Shown piece after piece: positions 23,918 to 32,546 of a DNA stretch of 64,000 bases (position 1 is its first letter; each line of letters opens with the position of its first letter). The notes beneath the pieces were generated by a model. The model did no database searches. It was not told where the DNA came from and was given only the letters and a program-made list of their open reading frames with translations. Origin of the DNA: Streptomyces rubradiris (GTDB taxonomy: Bacteria; Actinomycetota; Actinomycetes; Streptomycetales; Streptomycetaceae); contig NZ_BNEA01000015.1 in NCBI RefSeq assembly GCF_016860525.1, positions 1,302,001 through 1,366,000 of the forward strand. Reading direction: 5' to 3'. The translations under genes and the position numbers were made by a program.

Positions 23918-25731
23918 GCGGTTTCTCCTTCATCGTGTACGGCGGGCGCCCCGGCGGACACCCAGAAGCGGACGCTCTCGACGAGCACCACCAGGGCGAT
24001 GGCCACGGCGAGAACCGTGAGCGCGGCCTTGAACTGCGCGGCGGTGAGCACGGCGGCCAGGACGGTGAGGAGCAGCGTCCGCCCCTCCTGCCCACCGATG
24101 ACGCGCACCAGCCAGGCCGGGGACGCTCCGGCGTTGCCGCGGATGCGGTACACCGTGTCGTAGTGATGGTAGGCGACGGCCGCCACCAGCCCGAAAGCGG
24201 CGGGAAGGGCTCCGTTCACCCCCGCTTTACCGGCGAGGGCGAGAACCGTGCCGTACTCGGCGGCCCGGAACACCGGCGGGACCAGCCAGTCCAGGGCGCC
24301 CTTGAGTGGACGGGCCACGGCGAGCGCCGAGGTGAGGACGTAGACCAGGGCCCCGGCCACCGGGAGGGCGCCGCCGAAGTCGGTGAGGGCGGAGCAGGCC
24401 ACGACCGCGGCGCCGCCCAGCAGGGCGACGGCGGGCACGGCGAGACCGGGCAGGCCGCGCCGGAACACCCGGCGGACCGCGTTCGCCAGCGGCCCGGAGT
24501 CGGCGAGGTCGGCGAGCGCCCGGGCGGCCCGGTCGGTGCGCCGGGCCCGGCGGGTCACCGAGCGCAGCACCCGGCCGGCCGTGGTGTACGCCGCGGCCAG
24601 GGCGCAGCCGACGAGCAGGGCGTAGAAGGTGATGCGCGGGGTGGTGGCCGCGGTGAGGACCGCGATCATCGCCCAGCGTTCGCCGATCGGCAGCACGATC
24701 ATGCGGCGCACCCAGACCGTCCAGCCGACGCTGTCGAGCTTGTCGGAGAGGGCCGCGGTGGGGCTGGTGTTGGCGGTGGCGTCGTGGTTGGCCTCGTTGA
24801 AGGAGAAGTCGACCACGTGCCGGCAGGTCTGCAGGACCATCGCGCCGAGGGCGAGCGCCCAGACGTCGTCGCCGCCGCGGGCGGCGCCGAGGGCGAGGCC
24901 CGCGTAGTAGGCGTACTCCTTGGCCCGGTCGAAGGTGGCGTCGAGCCAGGCGCCGAGGGTGGAGTACTTCAGCGCGTAGCGGGCGAGCTGGCCGTCGGTG
25001 CAGTCCAGCACGAAGGACGCGATGAGCAGCACGCCGGCCGCGACGAAGCCGCCCCGGGTGCCGGTCGCCGCGCAGCCGGCCGCGATCAGCGCGGTGAGCA
25101 GCGAGGCCGTGGTGACCTGGTTCGGGGTCAGGCCGCGGCGGGCGCACCAGCGGGCGATGTAGCGCGAGTAGGGGCTGATGAAGAACGTGGTGAAGAAGCC
25201 GTCGCGGGACTTCACGGCCGACTTCAGGCGGACGGCCTCCTCGTCGACGGCGGCGACGGCCCGCCGGGCCTCCTCCCGTGCCCCCGGCTCGGCGGGCACG
25301 GTGGCGACCAGGCTGCCCAGCTCGGGCCGGTGCACCGCGCCGCCGTCGTCTTCCAGGGCGCCGGCGACGCGGTCGGCGAGGCTGTCCACGGCGAGCGCGG
25401 GGGCGCCGCCCTCGGCCGAGCGGGCGGGCGCGGAGGTCGCGCGGGCCACGGCCCGGGTGAGGGCCTGCCGGGCGGTGGGCTGGGCGGTGACGGCGCCGGG
25501 TACGGCGGCGAGCGGGAAGCGCGGGTCGGTCAGGCCGAGGCGCAGGGCGTGCGGGTGGCCCACGAAGCGGGCGTCGACCAGGGCGACGCGCCGGTCGGCC
25601 GGCACGGCGGCGAGCAGCGTCTCGGTCTCGGCGGCGTCGGCGGCCACGCGCACGTCGAAGCCGAGGGACCGCAGATCGTTCTCCAGTGACGATCCGGGGA
25701 CCGGCTGACCGGTGACGATGGCGGTCGACAA
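23914..25731 (-). CDS. CDP-alcohol phosphotransferase with extra N- and C-terminal domains (DUF5941-type)
   Basis: The 605-residue protein has three parts. Residues 1-175 are a soluble Ala-rich region that may be a degenerate nucleotidyltransferase-like fold. Residues 180-370 are a membrane CDP-alcohol phosphotransferase with the full motif: Asp243, DG at 246-247, AR at 250-251, Gly260, Asp264, Asp268. Residues 430-605 are a further membrane/soluble region with HHYDTVYRIRG, which I recall as DUF5941. It heads the operon. The start is TTG 25731, after GGGAGTGAGTTCGG. It probably transfers the activated polyol phosphate to a lipid or sugar acceptor. The multidomain form recalls fused inositol-phosphate cytidylyltransferase/transferase enzymes. 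Confidence 0.82.
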   Translation of the reverse strand: MSTAIVTGQPVPGSSLENDLRSLGFDVRVAADAAETETLLAAVPADRRVALVDARFVGHPHALRLGLTDPRFPLAAVPGAVTAQPTARQALTRAVARATSAPARSAEGGAPALAVDSLADRVAGALEDDGGAVHRPELGSLVATVPAEPGAREEARRAVAAVDEEAVRLKSAVKSRDGFFTTFFISPYSRYIARWCARRGLTPNQVTTASLLTALIAAGCAATGTRGGFVAAGVLLIASFVLDCTDGQLARYALKYSTLGAWLDATFDRAKEYAYYAGLALGAARGGDDVWALALGAMVLQTCRHVVDFSFNEANHDATANTSPTAALSDKLDSVGWTVWVRRMIVLPIGERWAMIAVLTAATTPRITFYALLVGCALAAAYTTAGRVLRSVTRRARRTDRAARALADLADSGPLANAVRRVFRRGLPGLAVPAVALLGGAAVVACSALTDFGGALPVAGALVYVLTSALAVARPLKGALDWLVPPVFRAAEYGTVLALAGKAGVNGALPAAFGLVAAVAYHHYDTVYRIRGNAGASPAWLVRVIGGQEGRTLLLTVLAAVLTAAQFKAALTVLAVAIALVVLVESVRFWVSAGAPAVHDEGETA

Positions 25732-25947
25732 CCGAACTCACTCCCTGGGTGCCGGCGCGGCGCCGGTCTGCTGCATGGTGGGGCGCCCCGGCCTGCGGCA
25801 CCGGGCGGCATGTCGGCAGAGGCTATCGGATGGGCCGGAGCCCGCGTTCACCGGCCGTTCACGGCCCGGCCCACCGGGGCTGACCCGGCCTTTGCCGCGA
25901 TCATCATCAGGGATTCGGGGCCCCGCCCACAAACCCGTGGAGCAGAC

Positions 25948-26043
25948 CCGGGCAACCGGGACACCGGGCGACGAGGACACCGGGTGACGAGGACACCGGG
26001 CAACCAGGACATCGGGCGACGAGGACGTCGGGCAACCGGAACG
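25948..26043. repeat. Six tandem copies of a 16-bp unit
   Basis: Six contiguous 16-mers start at 25948, 25964, 25980, 25996, 26012 and 26028; the consensus is YCGGGYRACSRGGACR (for example CCGGGCGACGAGGACA). The CAAC and GACG variants partly alternate. The unit is not a multiple of three and no gene covers it. The rest of 25732-26303 holds only the inverted repeat at 26184 and presumably promoters of the flanking divergent genes. Confidence 0.9.
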
Positions 26044-26183
26044 CCGGGCTGTCGCGCCGGCGGCGCCGGGTCCGCCCCGGCGCGTCCGGCACCGCCCGTG
26101 GCGGGCGCCCGCGCCGGGGAGGCGACCGTGACGGAGGGCGGCCGACCCGGTGACGCGCTCCGCCGAGCGGGCCCGAAGCCCGC

Positions 26184-26210
26184 TGACCTGCGCAAGGTTT
26201 CCGCAGGTCA
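26184..26210. promoter_or_regulatory. Inverted repeat TGACCTGCG-N9-CGCAGGTCA
   Basis: Perfect 9-bp half-sites separated by 9 bases, centred at 26197, about 107 bp before the cation exporter start. It could be an operator for the exporter gene or a hairpin in its leader. No matching regulator gene is adjacent. Confidence 0.5.
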
Positions 26211-26303
26211 CAGCACATGACAACGGTGTTCAGTGCCGCGTTGCCAATACCCCCCGCCCGTAGTTCACTGGCCCCCCGGGCAGACGGACGGAAGGCGGTA
26301 GTC

Positions 26304-27245
26304 ATGGGGGCAGGGCACGACCACGGGCACGCGCACTCCCACGCGCCGGCCCCGGGTACGGCCACGGCCGCCTACCGCGGCCGGCTGCGCGTGGCGCTGG
26401 GCATCACGCTCACGATCATGGTGGTGGAGATCGTCGGCGGCCTGGTCGCGGACTCGCTCGCGCTGATCGCGGACGCGGCGCACATGGCGACCGACGCGGT
26501 CGGCCTCGGCATGGCACTGCTGGCGATCCACTTCGCGGGCCGCCCGCCGAGCGCCAACCGCACCTTCGGCTACGCGCGCGCGGAGATCCTCGCGGCCCTG
26601 GCCAACTGTCTGCTGCTGCTCGGGGTCGGCGGATACGTCCTGTACGAGGCGGTCCAGCGGTTCGTCGAGCCCGCGCCGACCCGGGGCGGACTGATGATCG
26701 TGTTCGGTCTGGTGGGCCTGGTCGCGAACTCCGTCTCGCTGCTGCTGCTGATGCGCGGGCAGAAGGAGAGCCTGAACGTGCGCGGCGCGTTCCTGGAGGT
26801 GGCCGCGGACGCGCTGGGCTCGGTGGCGGTGCTGGTGTCGGCGGCGGTGATCCTGGTCACCGGATGGCAGCCGGCGGACCCGGTCGCCTCCCTGGTCATC
26901 GGGCTGATGATCGTGCCGCGCACACTGAAGCTGCTGCGCGAGACGCTGGACGTGCTGCTGGAGGCGGCCCCCAAGGGCGTCGACATGGCCGAGGTACGGG
27001 CGCACATCCTGGCGCTGGACGGCGTGGAGGACGTGCACGACCTGCACGCCTGGACCATCACCTCGGGCATGCCGGTGCTGTCGGCGCACGTGGTGGTCAG
27101 CTCCGAGGTGCTGAACGCCATCGGGAACGAGAAGATGCTGCACGAACTCCAGGGCTGCCTCGGCGACCACTTCGACGTGGAGCACTGCACGTTCCAGCTG
27201 GAACCGGGCGGGCACGCGGAGCACGAGGCGCGGCTCTGCCACTGA
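26304..27245 (+). CDS. Cation diffusion facilitator (zinc/cobalt/cadmium-type efflux)
   Basis: The 313-residue protein has six predicted membrane helices and a His-rich N-terminus (GHDHGHAHSHAP). In helix 2 the transport site HMATD gives His60 and Asp64. In helix 5 the usual His-x3-Asp reads Glu165-x3-Asp169 (EVAAD), an unusual ligand that could change metal choice. The C-terminal cytoplasmic domain (about 225-305) has HDLHAW. It should exchange divalent metal for protons out of the cell. ATG 26304 is preferred because GGAAGG precedes it; the frame is open from 26217. It is monocistronic by layout, and a weak hairpin follows at about 27296-27331. Confidence 0.92.
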   Translation: MGAGHDHGHAHSHAPAPGTATAAYRGRLRVALGITLTIMVVEIVGGLVADSLALIADAAHMATDAVGLGMALLAIHFAGRPPSANRTFGYARAEILAALANCLLLLGVGGYVLYEAVQRFVEPAPTRGGLMIVFGLVGLVANSVSLLLLMRGQKESLNVRGAFLEVAADALGSVAVLVSAAVILVTGWQPADPVASLVIGLMIVPRTLKLLRETLDVLLEAAPKGVDMAEVRAHILALDGVEDVHDLHAWTITSGMPVLSAHVVVSSEVLNAIGNEKMLHELQGCLGDHFDVEHCTFQLEPGGHAEHEARLCH

Positions 27246-27446
27246 CGGCGCGGGCGGGCGGGCCGGCGCCGCCCGACCACACCTCGCCGCCCAGGGTGCC
27301 CCGGCCGGTTTCCCCGGGCGGGGGCCGGGCACGATGGGCTACCGGGTCCGGTGCCGGTGCCGCGCCGCGCGGAGAAGCGGGGCGTGCCCGGGGCGCCGGA
27401 TCCGTACGGCAGACTGGGGAAGCTGGGACCGAAGCGAAGGATGCGT

Positions 27447-28040
27447 ATGCCGATCACACCCGCCACCGCGACGCACGGCTCGTCGGAGGACACCGCAGAG
27501 GCGATCTTGCTGGAACTGGTCGACGAGAACGGTGTGACGATCGGCACCGCGGAGAAGCTCGCCGCGCATCAGCCGCCGGGGCGGCTGCACCGGGCGTTCT
27601 CGGTGTTCCTCTTCGACCCGCGGGGGCGGCTGCTGCTCCAGCAGCGGGCGCTCGGCAAGTACCACTCCCCCGGTGTGTGGTCCAACACCTGCTGCGGTCA
27701 CCCGTACCCGGGCGAGGCGCCGTTCGCGGCGGCGGCCCGGCGCACCCACGAGGAGCTCGGTGTGTCGCCGTCGCTGCTCGCGGCGGCCGGCACGGTCCGC
27801 TACAACCACCCGGACCCCGCCTCGGGCCTGGTGGAGCAGGAGTACAACCACCTGTTCGTCGGCCTGGTGCAGGCGCCGCCCGCGCCGGATCCGGAGGAGG
27901 TCGCCCAGACCGTCTTCGTGACGGCGGACGAGCTGGCCGAGCGGCACGCCCGGGACCCGTTCTCGGCCTGGTTCATGACCGTACTGGACGCGGCCCGGCC
28001 GGCGATCAGGGAGCTGACGGGCCCGACCGCCGGCTGGTGA
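27447..28040 (+). CDS. idi: Isopentenyl-diphosphate delta-isomerase, type I
   Basis: The 197-residue Nudix-fold enzyme interconverts isopentenyl and dimethylallyl diphosphate. Catalytic Cys83 lies in NTCCGHP, Glu130 and Glu132 in EQEYNH, and the Nudix-like segment AARRTHEELGV follows. ATG 27447 is chosen since GAAGG lies 6 bases upstream; ATG 27441 is too close to the site. The gene is 9 kb from the hopanoid operon and could supply its allylic primer, though they are not in one operon. It is convergent with the HATPase gene, only 9 bases between stop codons. Confidence 0.95.
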   Translation: MPITPATATHGSSEDTAEAILLELVDENGVTIGTAEKLAAHQPPGRLHRAFSVFLFDPRGRLLLQQRALGKYHSPGVWSNTCCGHPYPGEAPFAAAARRTHEELGVSPSLLAAAGTVRYNHPDPASGLVEQEYNHLFVGLVQAPPAPDPEEVAQTVFVTADELAERHARDPFSAWFMTVLDAARPAIRELTGPTAGW

Positions 28041-28049
28041 GCCGGCCCG

Positions 28050-28544
28050 CTACGACAGCGCCGGGGGCTTGAGCGGCAGGGCGGCCCAGACCACCTTGCC
28101 GCCGCTTGCGGTGTGCTCCACGTCGACCACCCCGCCCGCCTCCCGGGCCACCTCGCGGACCAGGAGCAGTCCCCGGCCGCCGGTCCGGCCGTGGTCGGCC
28201 TCCAGGGGGGTGGGGCGGTAGGGGTGGTTGTCCTCCACCGACACCCGCACCCACTCGGCTCCCACGGCCACCTCCACGGCGAGCACCGGCGACAGCAGCG
28301 CCGCGTGCCGCACCGCGTTGGTGACCAGCTCGGTGACGATCAGCAGCAGTCCGTGCACCAGGTCGTCGGAGGCCGGCACGCCCTGGCGCAGCAGCAGGTC
28401 GCGTACCGCGTGCCGGGCCTGCGGCACCGAGGCGTCCACCGCGGCGGCGCTGAACCGCCAGACGCCCTCGTACGGCAGGGGGCCCGGCGGCCGTGCACCG
28501 TCCCCCGCCGGGCACGGGCCGTGTCCGTGCCCGCGGTCGTCCAT
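28050..28544 (-). CDS. HATPase-domain protein, anti-sigma/serine-kinase (RsbW) type
   Basis: The 164-residue protein is a single GHKL ATPase domain. The N box reads TELVTNAVRHA, the G1 box is VEDNHPYRP and the G2 box GGRGLLLVREVA. Streptomyces encode dozens of these regulators, which phosphorylate anti-anti-sigma proteins or bind sigma factors. No partner gene is adjacent. ATG 28544 is given, and an in-frame GTG at 28577 would add 11 residues; neither has a clear ribosome-binding site. Confidence 0.85.
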   Translation of the reverse strand: MDDRGHGHGPCPAGDGARPPGPLPYEGVWRFSAAAVDASVPQARHAVRDLLLRQGVPASDDLVHGLLLIVTELVTNAVRHAALLSPVLAVEVAVGAEWVRVSVEDNHPYRPTPLEADHGRTGGRGLLLVREVAREAGGVVDVEHTASGGKVVWAALPLKPPALS

Positions 28545-28790
28545 CGTCCGGTCGCCGTCCTCGCGCTCGATTGTCACCACACGTCGAGTGTTGGTAACGA
28601 TGCGCTGCCGCCCGGATACCTGAACACAAGTCAGCGGGTATCGAACGCTTTCTGACCGACCGCGTCTGACCTGGTCGTGGGCGGGACTGTTCCTGTTTCT
28701 CCGGGCGCCGGTTCGCGAACTAGTCGGGTTGTACGGGTTTGCCCGGCCGTGCCGCCCGCTCCCTCCGGCCGCGCCCCGCGGCGCCTCCGC

Positions 28791-28796
28791 TACGAT
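28791..28796 (+). promoter_or_regulatory. -10 box TACGAT of a probable leaderless promoter
   Basis: TACGAT ends 7 bases before the ATG of the crotonase-fold gene, and no ribosome-binding site exists. That geometry puts the transcript start at or next to the ATG. Confidence 0.55.
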
Positions 28797-28803
28797 CCGC
28801 CGC

Positions 28804-29559
28804 ATGGCCCCCCAGCTGTCCCATCACATCGCCGGTGCCGTCGCCACCGTGGTGATCCGTCATCCCGCCAAGCGCAACGCCATGACGGCCGCGATGTGGC
28901 GGGCCCTGCCCCCGCTGCTGGACACCCTGGCGGCCGACCCGGACGTCCGGGCGCTGGTGCTGACCGGCGAGGGCGGCACCTTCTGCGCGGGCGCCGACAT
29001 CAGCACGCTCCAGGGCTCGCCGGAGGAGGCCCAGGGGCTCGCGGTGGCGGCCGAGGAGGCGCTGGCCGCGTTCCCCAAGCCGACCGTCGCCGCGGTGCGC
29101 GGGCACTGTGTGGGCGGCGGGGCGCAGTTGGCGGCGGCCTGTGATCTGCGGCTGGCGGAGGAAGGGGCGCTGTTCGGGGTGACCCCGGCCCGGCTCGGCA
29201 TCGTCTACCCGGCCTCCGCCACCCGCCGGCTGGTGTCCCTGGTGGGCCCGGCCACCGCCAAGTACCTGCTGTTCACAGCCGAGTTGATCGACGCCGGGCG
29301 GGCGCTGCGCACCGGTCTGGTGGACGAGGTGCTGCCCGAGGGGGAGCTGGACAAGCGGACCGCGGAGCTGACCGGGGTCCTGGTGTCCCGCTCGCAGCTC
29401 ACCCAGGCCGCCGCCAAGGAGTTCACGGCCGGCCGCACCGACCGGGACGCCCACTGGGCGGCTCGGGCACGCGAGAGCGGCGAGACCGCGGAAGGGGTCG
29501 CCGCGTTCCTGGAGCGCAGGCAGCCGCGCTTCACATGGACGACGTCCACGGCGGACTGA
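28804..29559 (+). CDS. Enoyl-CoA hydratase/isomerase-family protein lacking both hydratase glutamates
   Basis: The 251-residue crotonase-fold protein has the oxyanion-hole segments CAGADIS (61-67) and GHCVGGGAQLA (100-110). Where hydratases carry two catalytic glutamates, it has Gln108 (GGGAQLA in place of GGGxELA) and Ala129 (VTPARLG in place of PExxLG). Classical hydration of enoyl-CoA is therefore unlikely; isomerase, hydrolase, decarboxylase or other CoA chemistry is more plausible. ATG 28804 is the only good start and appears leaderless. No linked beta-oxidation gene is adjacent, and the true substrate is unknown. Confidence 0.88.
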   Translation: MAPQLSHHIAGAVATVVIRHPAKRNAMTAAMWRALPPLLDTLAADPDVRALVLTGEGGTFCAGADISTLQGSPEEAQGLAVAAEEALAAFPKPTVAAVRGHCVGGGAQLAAACDLRLAEEGALFGVTPARLGIVYPASATRRLVSLVGPATAKYLLFTAELIDAGRALRTGLVDEVLPEGELDKRTAELTGVLVSRSQLTQAAAKEFTAGRTDRDAHWAARARESGETAEGVAAFLERRQPRFTWTTSTAD

Positions 29560-29575
29560 GGCGCGGCTCGCGTTC

Positions 29576-29617
29576 GTACGGCCGGGCCGTACGGTGGCCG
29601 GACCGTACGGTGGCCGG
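29576..29617. repeat. 17-base palindrome and a 15-bp direct repeat after the crotonase gene
   Basis: GTACGGCC-G-GGCCGTAC (29576-29592) is a perfect palindrome that could act as a terminator. CCGTACGGTGGCCGG occurs at 29587-29601 and again at 29603-29617. The rest of 29618-29758 holds only degenerate copies of GTGGTCCGTC. Confidence 0.6.
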
Positions 29618-29758
29618 CCGGTCACGCTCCCGACGGATTGCCCTGGCCGTGGTCCGTCGTCGCGTGGTTCCCGGACCGTGGTCCGTCCTCCCGTGGTTTC
29701 CCGGGCCGTTGTGCGGTACCCGGTGGGCGACAGTTCCCCGACGAGAGGAGACCGTGCC

Positions 29759-29890
29759 GTGTTCCGTGCCCTCGCAGACGTACTGCGGCAGATCGGCGGA
29801 GCCGTCGCGACGGTGGTCACGCTGCCGTTCCGGGCGCTCGCCCGGCTGTTCGGCGGAGCCTCCTCCACCGCGCGCGGCAGCCGGGCCTGA
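29759..29890 (+). CDS. 43-residue LPFR-motif small protein
   Basis: The peptide reads MFRALADVLRQIGGAVATVV, then TLPFRALARLFGG and a short tail. It is an amphipathic helix with a VTLPFRAL core. I recall a Streptomyces family of this size named for the LPFR motif; its function is unknown. GTG 29759 has the strong ribosome-binding site GAGAGGAG 8 bases upstream, and third positions are mostly G or C, both supporting a real gene. It stands alone between the crotonase-fold gene and tex. Membrane-surface association is plausible from the helix. Confidence 0.8.
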   Translation: MFRALADVLRQIGGAVATVVTLPFRALARLFGGASSTARGSRA

Positions 29891-29994
29891 CGTCCCCGGG
29901 CCCGGCGCCCCGCCGGGCGCCGCCCTGATCCCCGGTCGCCGGCGTCACCTGCCACAATTGCCGCGCAACCCCAGTGGAGAAGGCGGTACGGGAC

Positions 29995-32436
29995 GTGACC
30001 ACACCCGGGTCCCTCGGAGCAGGGTCCATCGAAGGCAGGATCGCCGAGGAGCTCGGCGTACGGGAGCGGCAGGTCAAGGCCGCGGTCGAGCTGCTGGACG
30101 GCGGCTCGACGGTGCCCTTCATCGCGCGCTACCGCAAGGAAGCGACCGAGATGCTCGACGACGCGCAGCTGCGCACGATCGAGGAGCGGTTGCGCTATCT
30201 GCGGGAGCTGGAGGACCGGCGGACGGCGATCCTGGAGTCGGTGCGGGAGCAGGGCAAACTCACCGAGGAGCTGGAGGCGCGGATCCGCGGCGCCGAGACC
30301 AAGGCGCGGCTGGAGGACATCTACCTGCCGTACAAGCCCAAGCGGCGCACCAAGGCGCAGATCGCGCGCGAGGCGGGTCTGGAGCCGCTCGCGGACGGGC
30401 TGCTGGCCGATCCGACGGTGGAACCGCGGGCCGCGGCCGCCGCGTTCGTGGACGCGGACAAGGGCGTGGCCGATCCGCAGGCCGCGCTGGACGGTGCCCG
30501 GGCGATCCTGACCGAGCGGTTCGCCGAGGACGCCGACCTGATCGGCGAGTTGCGCGAGCGCATGTGGGTGCGCGGGCGGCTCGCCGCGAAGGTGCGCGAG
30601 GGCAAGGAGGAGGCGGGCGCCAAGTTCGCCGACTACTTCGACTTCGCCGAGCCGTTCACCGAGCTGCCCTCGCACCGGATCCTGGCGATGCTGCGCGGGG
30701 AGAAGGAGGAGGTCCTGGACCTCGTCCTGGAGCCGGAGGAGCCCACCGAAGGGCCGTCGTCGTACGAGGGCGTCATCGCGTCGCGGTTCGGGATCGCCGA
30801 CCGGGGCCGCCCGGCCGACAAGTGGCTGACGGACACGGTCCGCTGGGCCTGGCGCACCCGGGTCCTGGTGCACCTCGGCATCGATCTGCGGCTGCGGCTG
30901 CGCACGGCCGCCGAGGACGAGGCGGTGAACGTGTTCGCGGCGAACCTGCGGGACCTGCTGCTGGCCGCGCCGGCCGGCACCCGCGCCACGCTCGGCCTCG
31001 ACCCGGGTTTCCGTACGGGCGTGAAGGTCGCCGTGGTCGACGCCACCGGCAAGGTCGTCGCCACGGACGTCATTTACCCGCACGTGCCGGCCAACAAGTG
31101 GGACCAGGCGATCGCCACGCTCGCGCGGCTGGCGAAGGAGCACGCGGTCGAACTGATCGCGATCGGCAACGGCACGGCCTCCCGCGAGACCGACAAGCTC
31201 GCCGGTGAACTCATCGCGAAACACCCGGAGCTGAAGCTCACCAAGGTGATGGTGTCCGAGGCGGGCGCGTCGGTGTACTCGGCGTCGCAGTACGCCTCGC
31301 GGGAACTGCCGGACCTGGACGTGTCGCTGCGCGGCGCGGTGTCCATCGCGCGGCGTCTGCAGGACCCGCTGGCCGAGTTGGTGAAGATCGATCCGAAGTC
31401 CATCGGGGTCGGCCAGTACCAGCACGACCTGTCCGAGGTGAAGCTGTCCCGTTCCCTGGACGCGGTCGTCGAGGACTGTGTGAACGGCGTCGGCGTCGAC
31501 GTCAACACCGCGTCCGTGCCGCTGCTGTCGCGCGTGTCGGGCATCTCCGCCGGGCTGGCCGAGAACATCGTGGCGCACCGGGACGCCAACGGTCCCTTCA
31601 CCTCCCGCGCGGAGCTGAAGAAGGTGGCGCGGCTCGGTCCGAAGGCGTACGAGCAGTGCGCGGGCTTCCTGCGCATCCGGGGCGGCACGGACCCGCTGGA
31701 CGCCTCCAGCGTGCACCCGGAGGCCTACCCGGTGGTGCGCCGCATGGTGAAGACCACGGGCCAGGAGGTGGCGTCCCTCATCGGCAACACGGGGGTGCTG
31801 CGCTCGCTCAGGCCGGCCGACTTCGTGGACGACACCTTCGGTCTGCCCACCGTCACCGACATCCTCAAGGAGCTGGAGAAGCCGGGCCGCGACCCGCGTC
31901 CCGCCTTCAAGACGGCCACCTTCAAGGAGGGCGTGGAGAAGATCTCCGACCTGTCCGCCGGAATGGTCCTGGAGGGTGTGGTGACGAACGTGGCCGCGTT
32001 CGGCGCGTTCGTGGACGTCGGCGTCCACCAGGACGGCCTGGTGCACGTGTCGGCGATGTCCAAGTCGTTCGTGAAGGACCCGCGCGATGTCGTCAAGCCC
32101 GGTGACATCGTCAAGGTGAAGGTCCTGGACGTGGACATCCCGCGCAAGCGGATCGCCCTGACGCTGCGGCTGGACGACGAGGCGGCCCCGCAGGGGCAGG
32201 GCGGCGGCCGGCCGCAGCGCGGCGGTGCCCGCCCGCCCCAGCAGCGGCAGGGCGGCGGCCAGGGACAGGGCCGACGGCAGGACGGCGGCCAGGGACAGCG
32301 GCAGGGCGGTGGCCAGGGGCAGCGGCAGGGCCGGGGCGGTGGCGACCGCGGCGGGCGCCAGGCGCCGGCGCCCGCCAACAGCGCGATGGCGGACGCCCTG
32401 CGCCGCGCGGGGCTGCTGGACCAGAAGAAACGCTGA
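29995..32436 (+). CDS. tex: Tex-family RNA-binding transcription accessory protein
   Basis: The 813-residue protein has the Tex order: an N-terminal helical region, a YqgF/RNase H-like fold (about 335-455, [16 protein letters not shown]), helix-hairpin-helix repeats (about 500-570) and an S1 RNA-binding domain (about 656-727, [19 protein letters not shown]). Beyond it is a low-complexity tail (about 735-795) rich in Gly, Gln and Arg with repeated GGQGQRQ, then a conserved-looking end [15 protein letters not shown]. Tex binds RNA and affects transcription and virulence in other bacteria; the exact role is unclear. GTG 29995 (MTTPGSL) is preferred; GTG 29974 is an alternative. Confidence 0.93.
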   Translation: MTTPGSLGAGSIEGRIAEELGVRERQVKAAVELLDGGSTVPFIARYRKEATEMLDDAQLRTIEERLRYLRELEDRRTAILESVREQGKLTEELEARIRGAETKARLEDIYLPYKPKRRTKAQIAREAGLEPLADGLLADPTVEPRAAAAAFVDADKGVADPQAALDGARAILTERFAEDADLIGELRERMWVRGRLAAKVREGKEEAGAKFADYFDFAEPFTELPSHRILAMLRGEKEEVLDLVLEPEEPTEGPSSYEGVIASRFGIADRGRPADKWLTDTVRWAWRTRVLVHLGIDLRLRLRTAAEDEAVNVFAANLRDLLLAAPAGTRATLGLDPGFRTGVKVAVVDATGKVVATDVIYPHVPANKWDQAIATLARLAKEHAVELIAIGNGTASRETDKLAGELIAKHPELKLTKVMVSEAGASVYSASQYASRELPDLDVSLRGAVSIARRLQDPLAELVKIDPKSIGVGQYQHDLSEVKLSRSLDAVVEDCVNGVGVDVNTASVPLLSRVSGISAGLAENIVAHRDANGPFTSRAELKKVARLGPKAYEQCAGFLRIRGGTDPLDASSVHPEAYPVVRRMVKTTGQEVASLIGNTGVLRSLRPADFVDDTFGLPTVTDILKELEKPGRDPRPAFKTATFKEGVEKISDLSAGMVLEGVVTNVAAFGAFVDVGVHQDGLVHVSAMSKSFVKDPRDVVKPGDIVKVKVLDVDIPRKRIALTLRLDDEAAPQGQGGGRPQRGGARPPQQRQGGGQGQGRRQDGGQGQRQGGGQGQRQGRGGGDRGGRQAPAPANSAMADALRRAGLLDQKKR

Positions 32437-32478
32437 CGCGACGGGTCCGGGGCCGGGCGGTGTCTCCGCCCGGCCCCG

Positions 32479-32528
32479 GATAACCCGTGGACAAAGATCG
32501 CCTGATAACCCGTGGACAAAGATCACCT
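32479..32528. repeat. Two tandem 25-bp units before the DinB gene
   Basis: Units 32479-32503 and 32504-32528 share GATAACCCGTGGACAAAGATC and differ at one base. The array ends 18 bases before the DinB-family ATG and could carry a duplicated operator or promoter. A -10-like CAGACT lies at 32536-32541. Confidence 0.85.
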
Positions 32529-32546
32529 GATCGTCAGACTCGTCGC

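Noticed and set aside
25948..26043. CRISPR array
   Set aside because: The 16-bp units are contiguous with no unique spacers, and no cas genes are present.
26217..26303. Longer start of the cation exporter at 26217
   Set aside because: The extra 29 residues have no family match, and the ATG at 26304 has a proper ribosome-binding site and the His-rich start expected.
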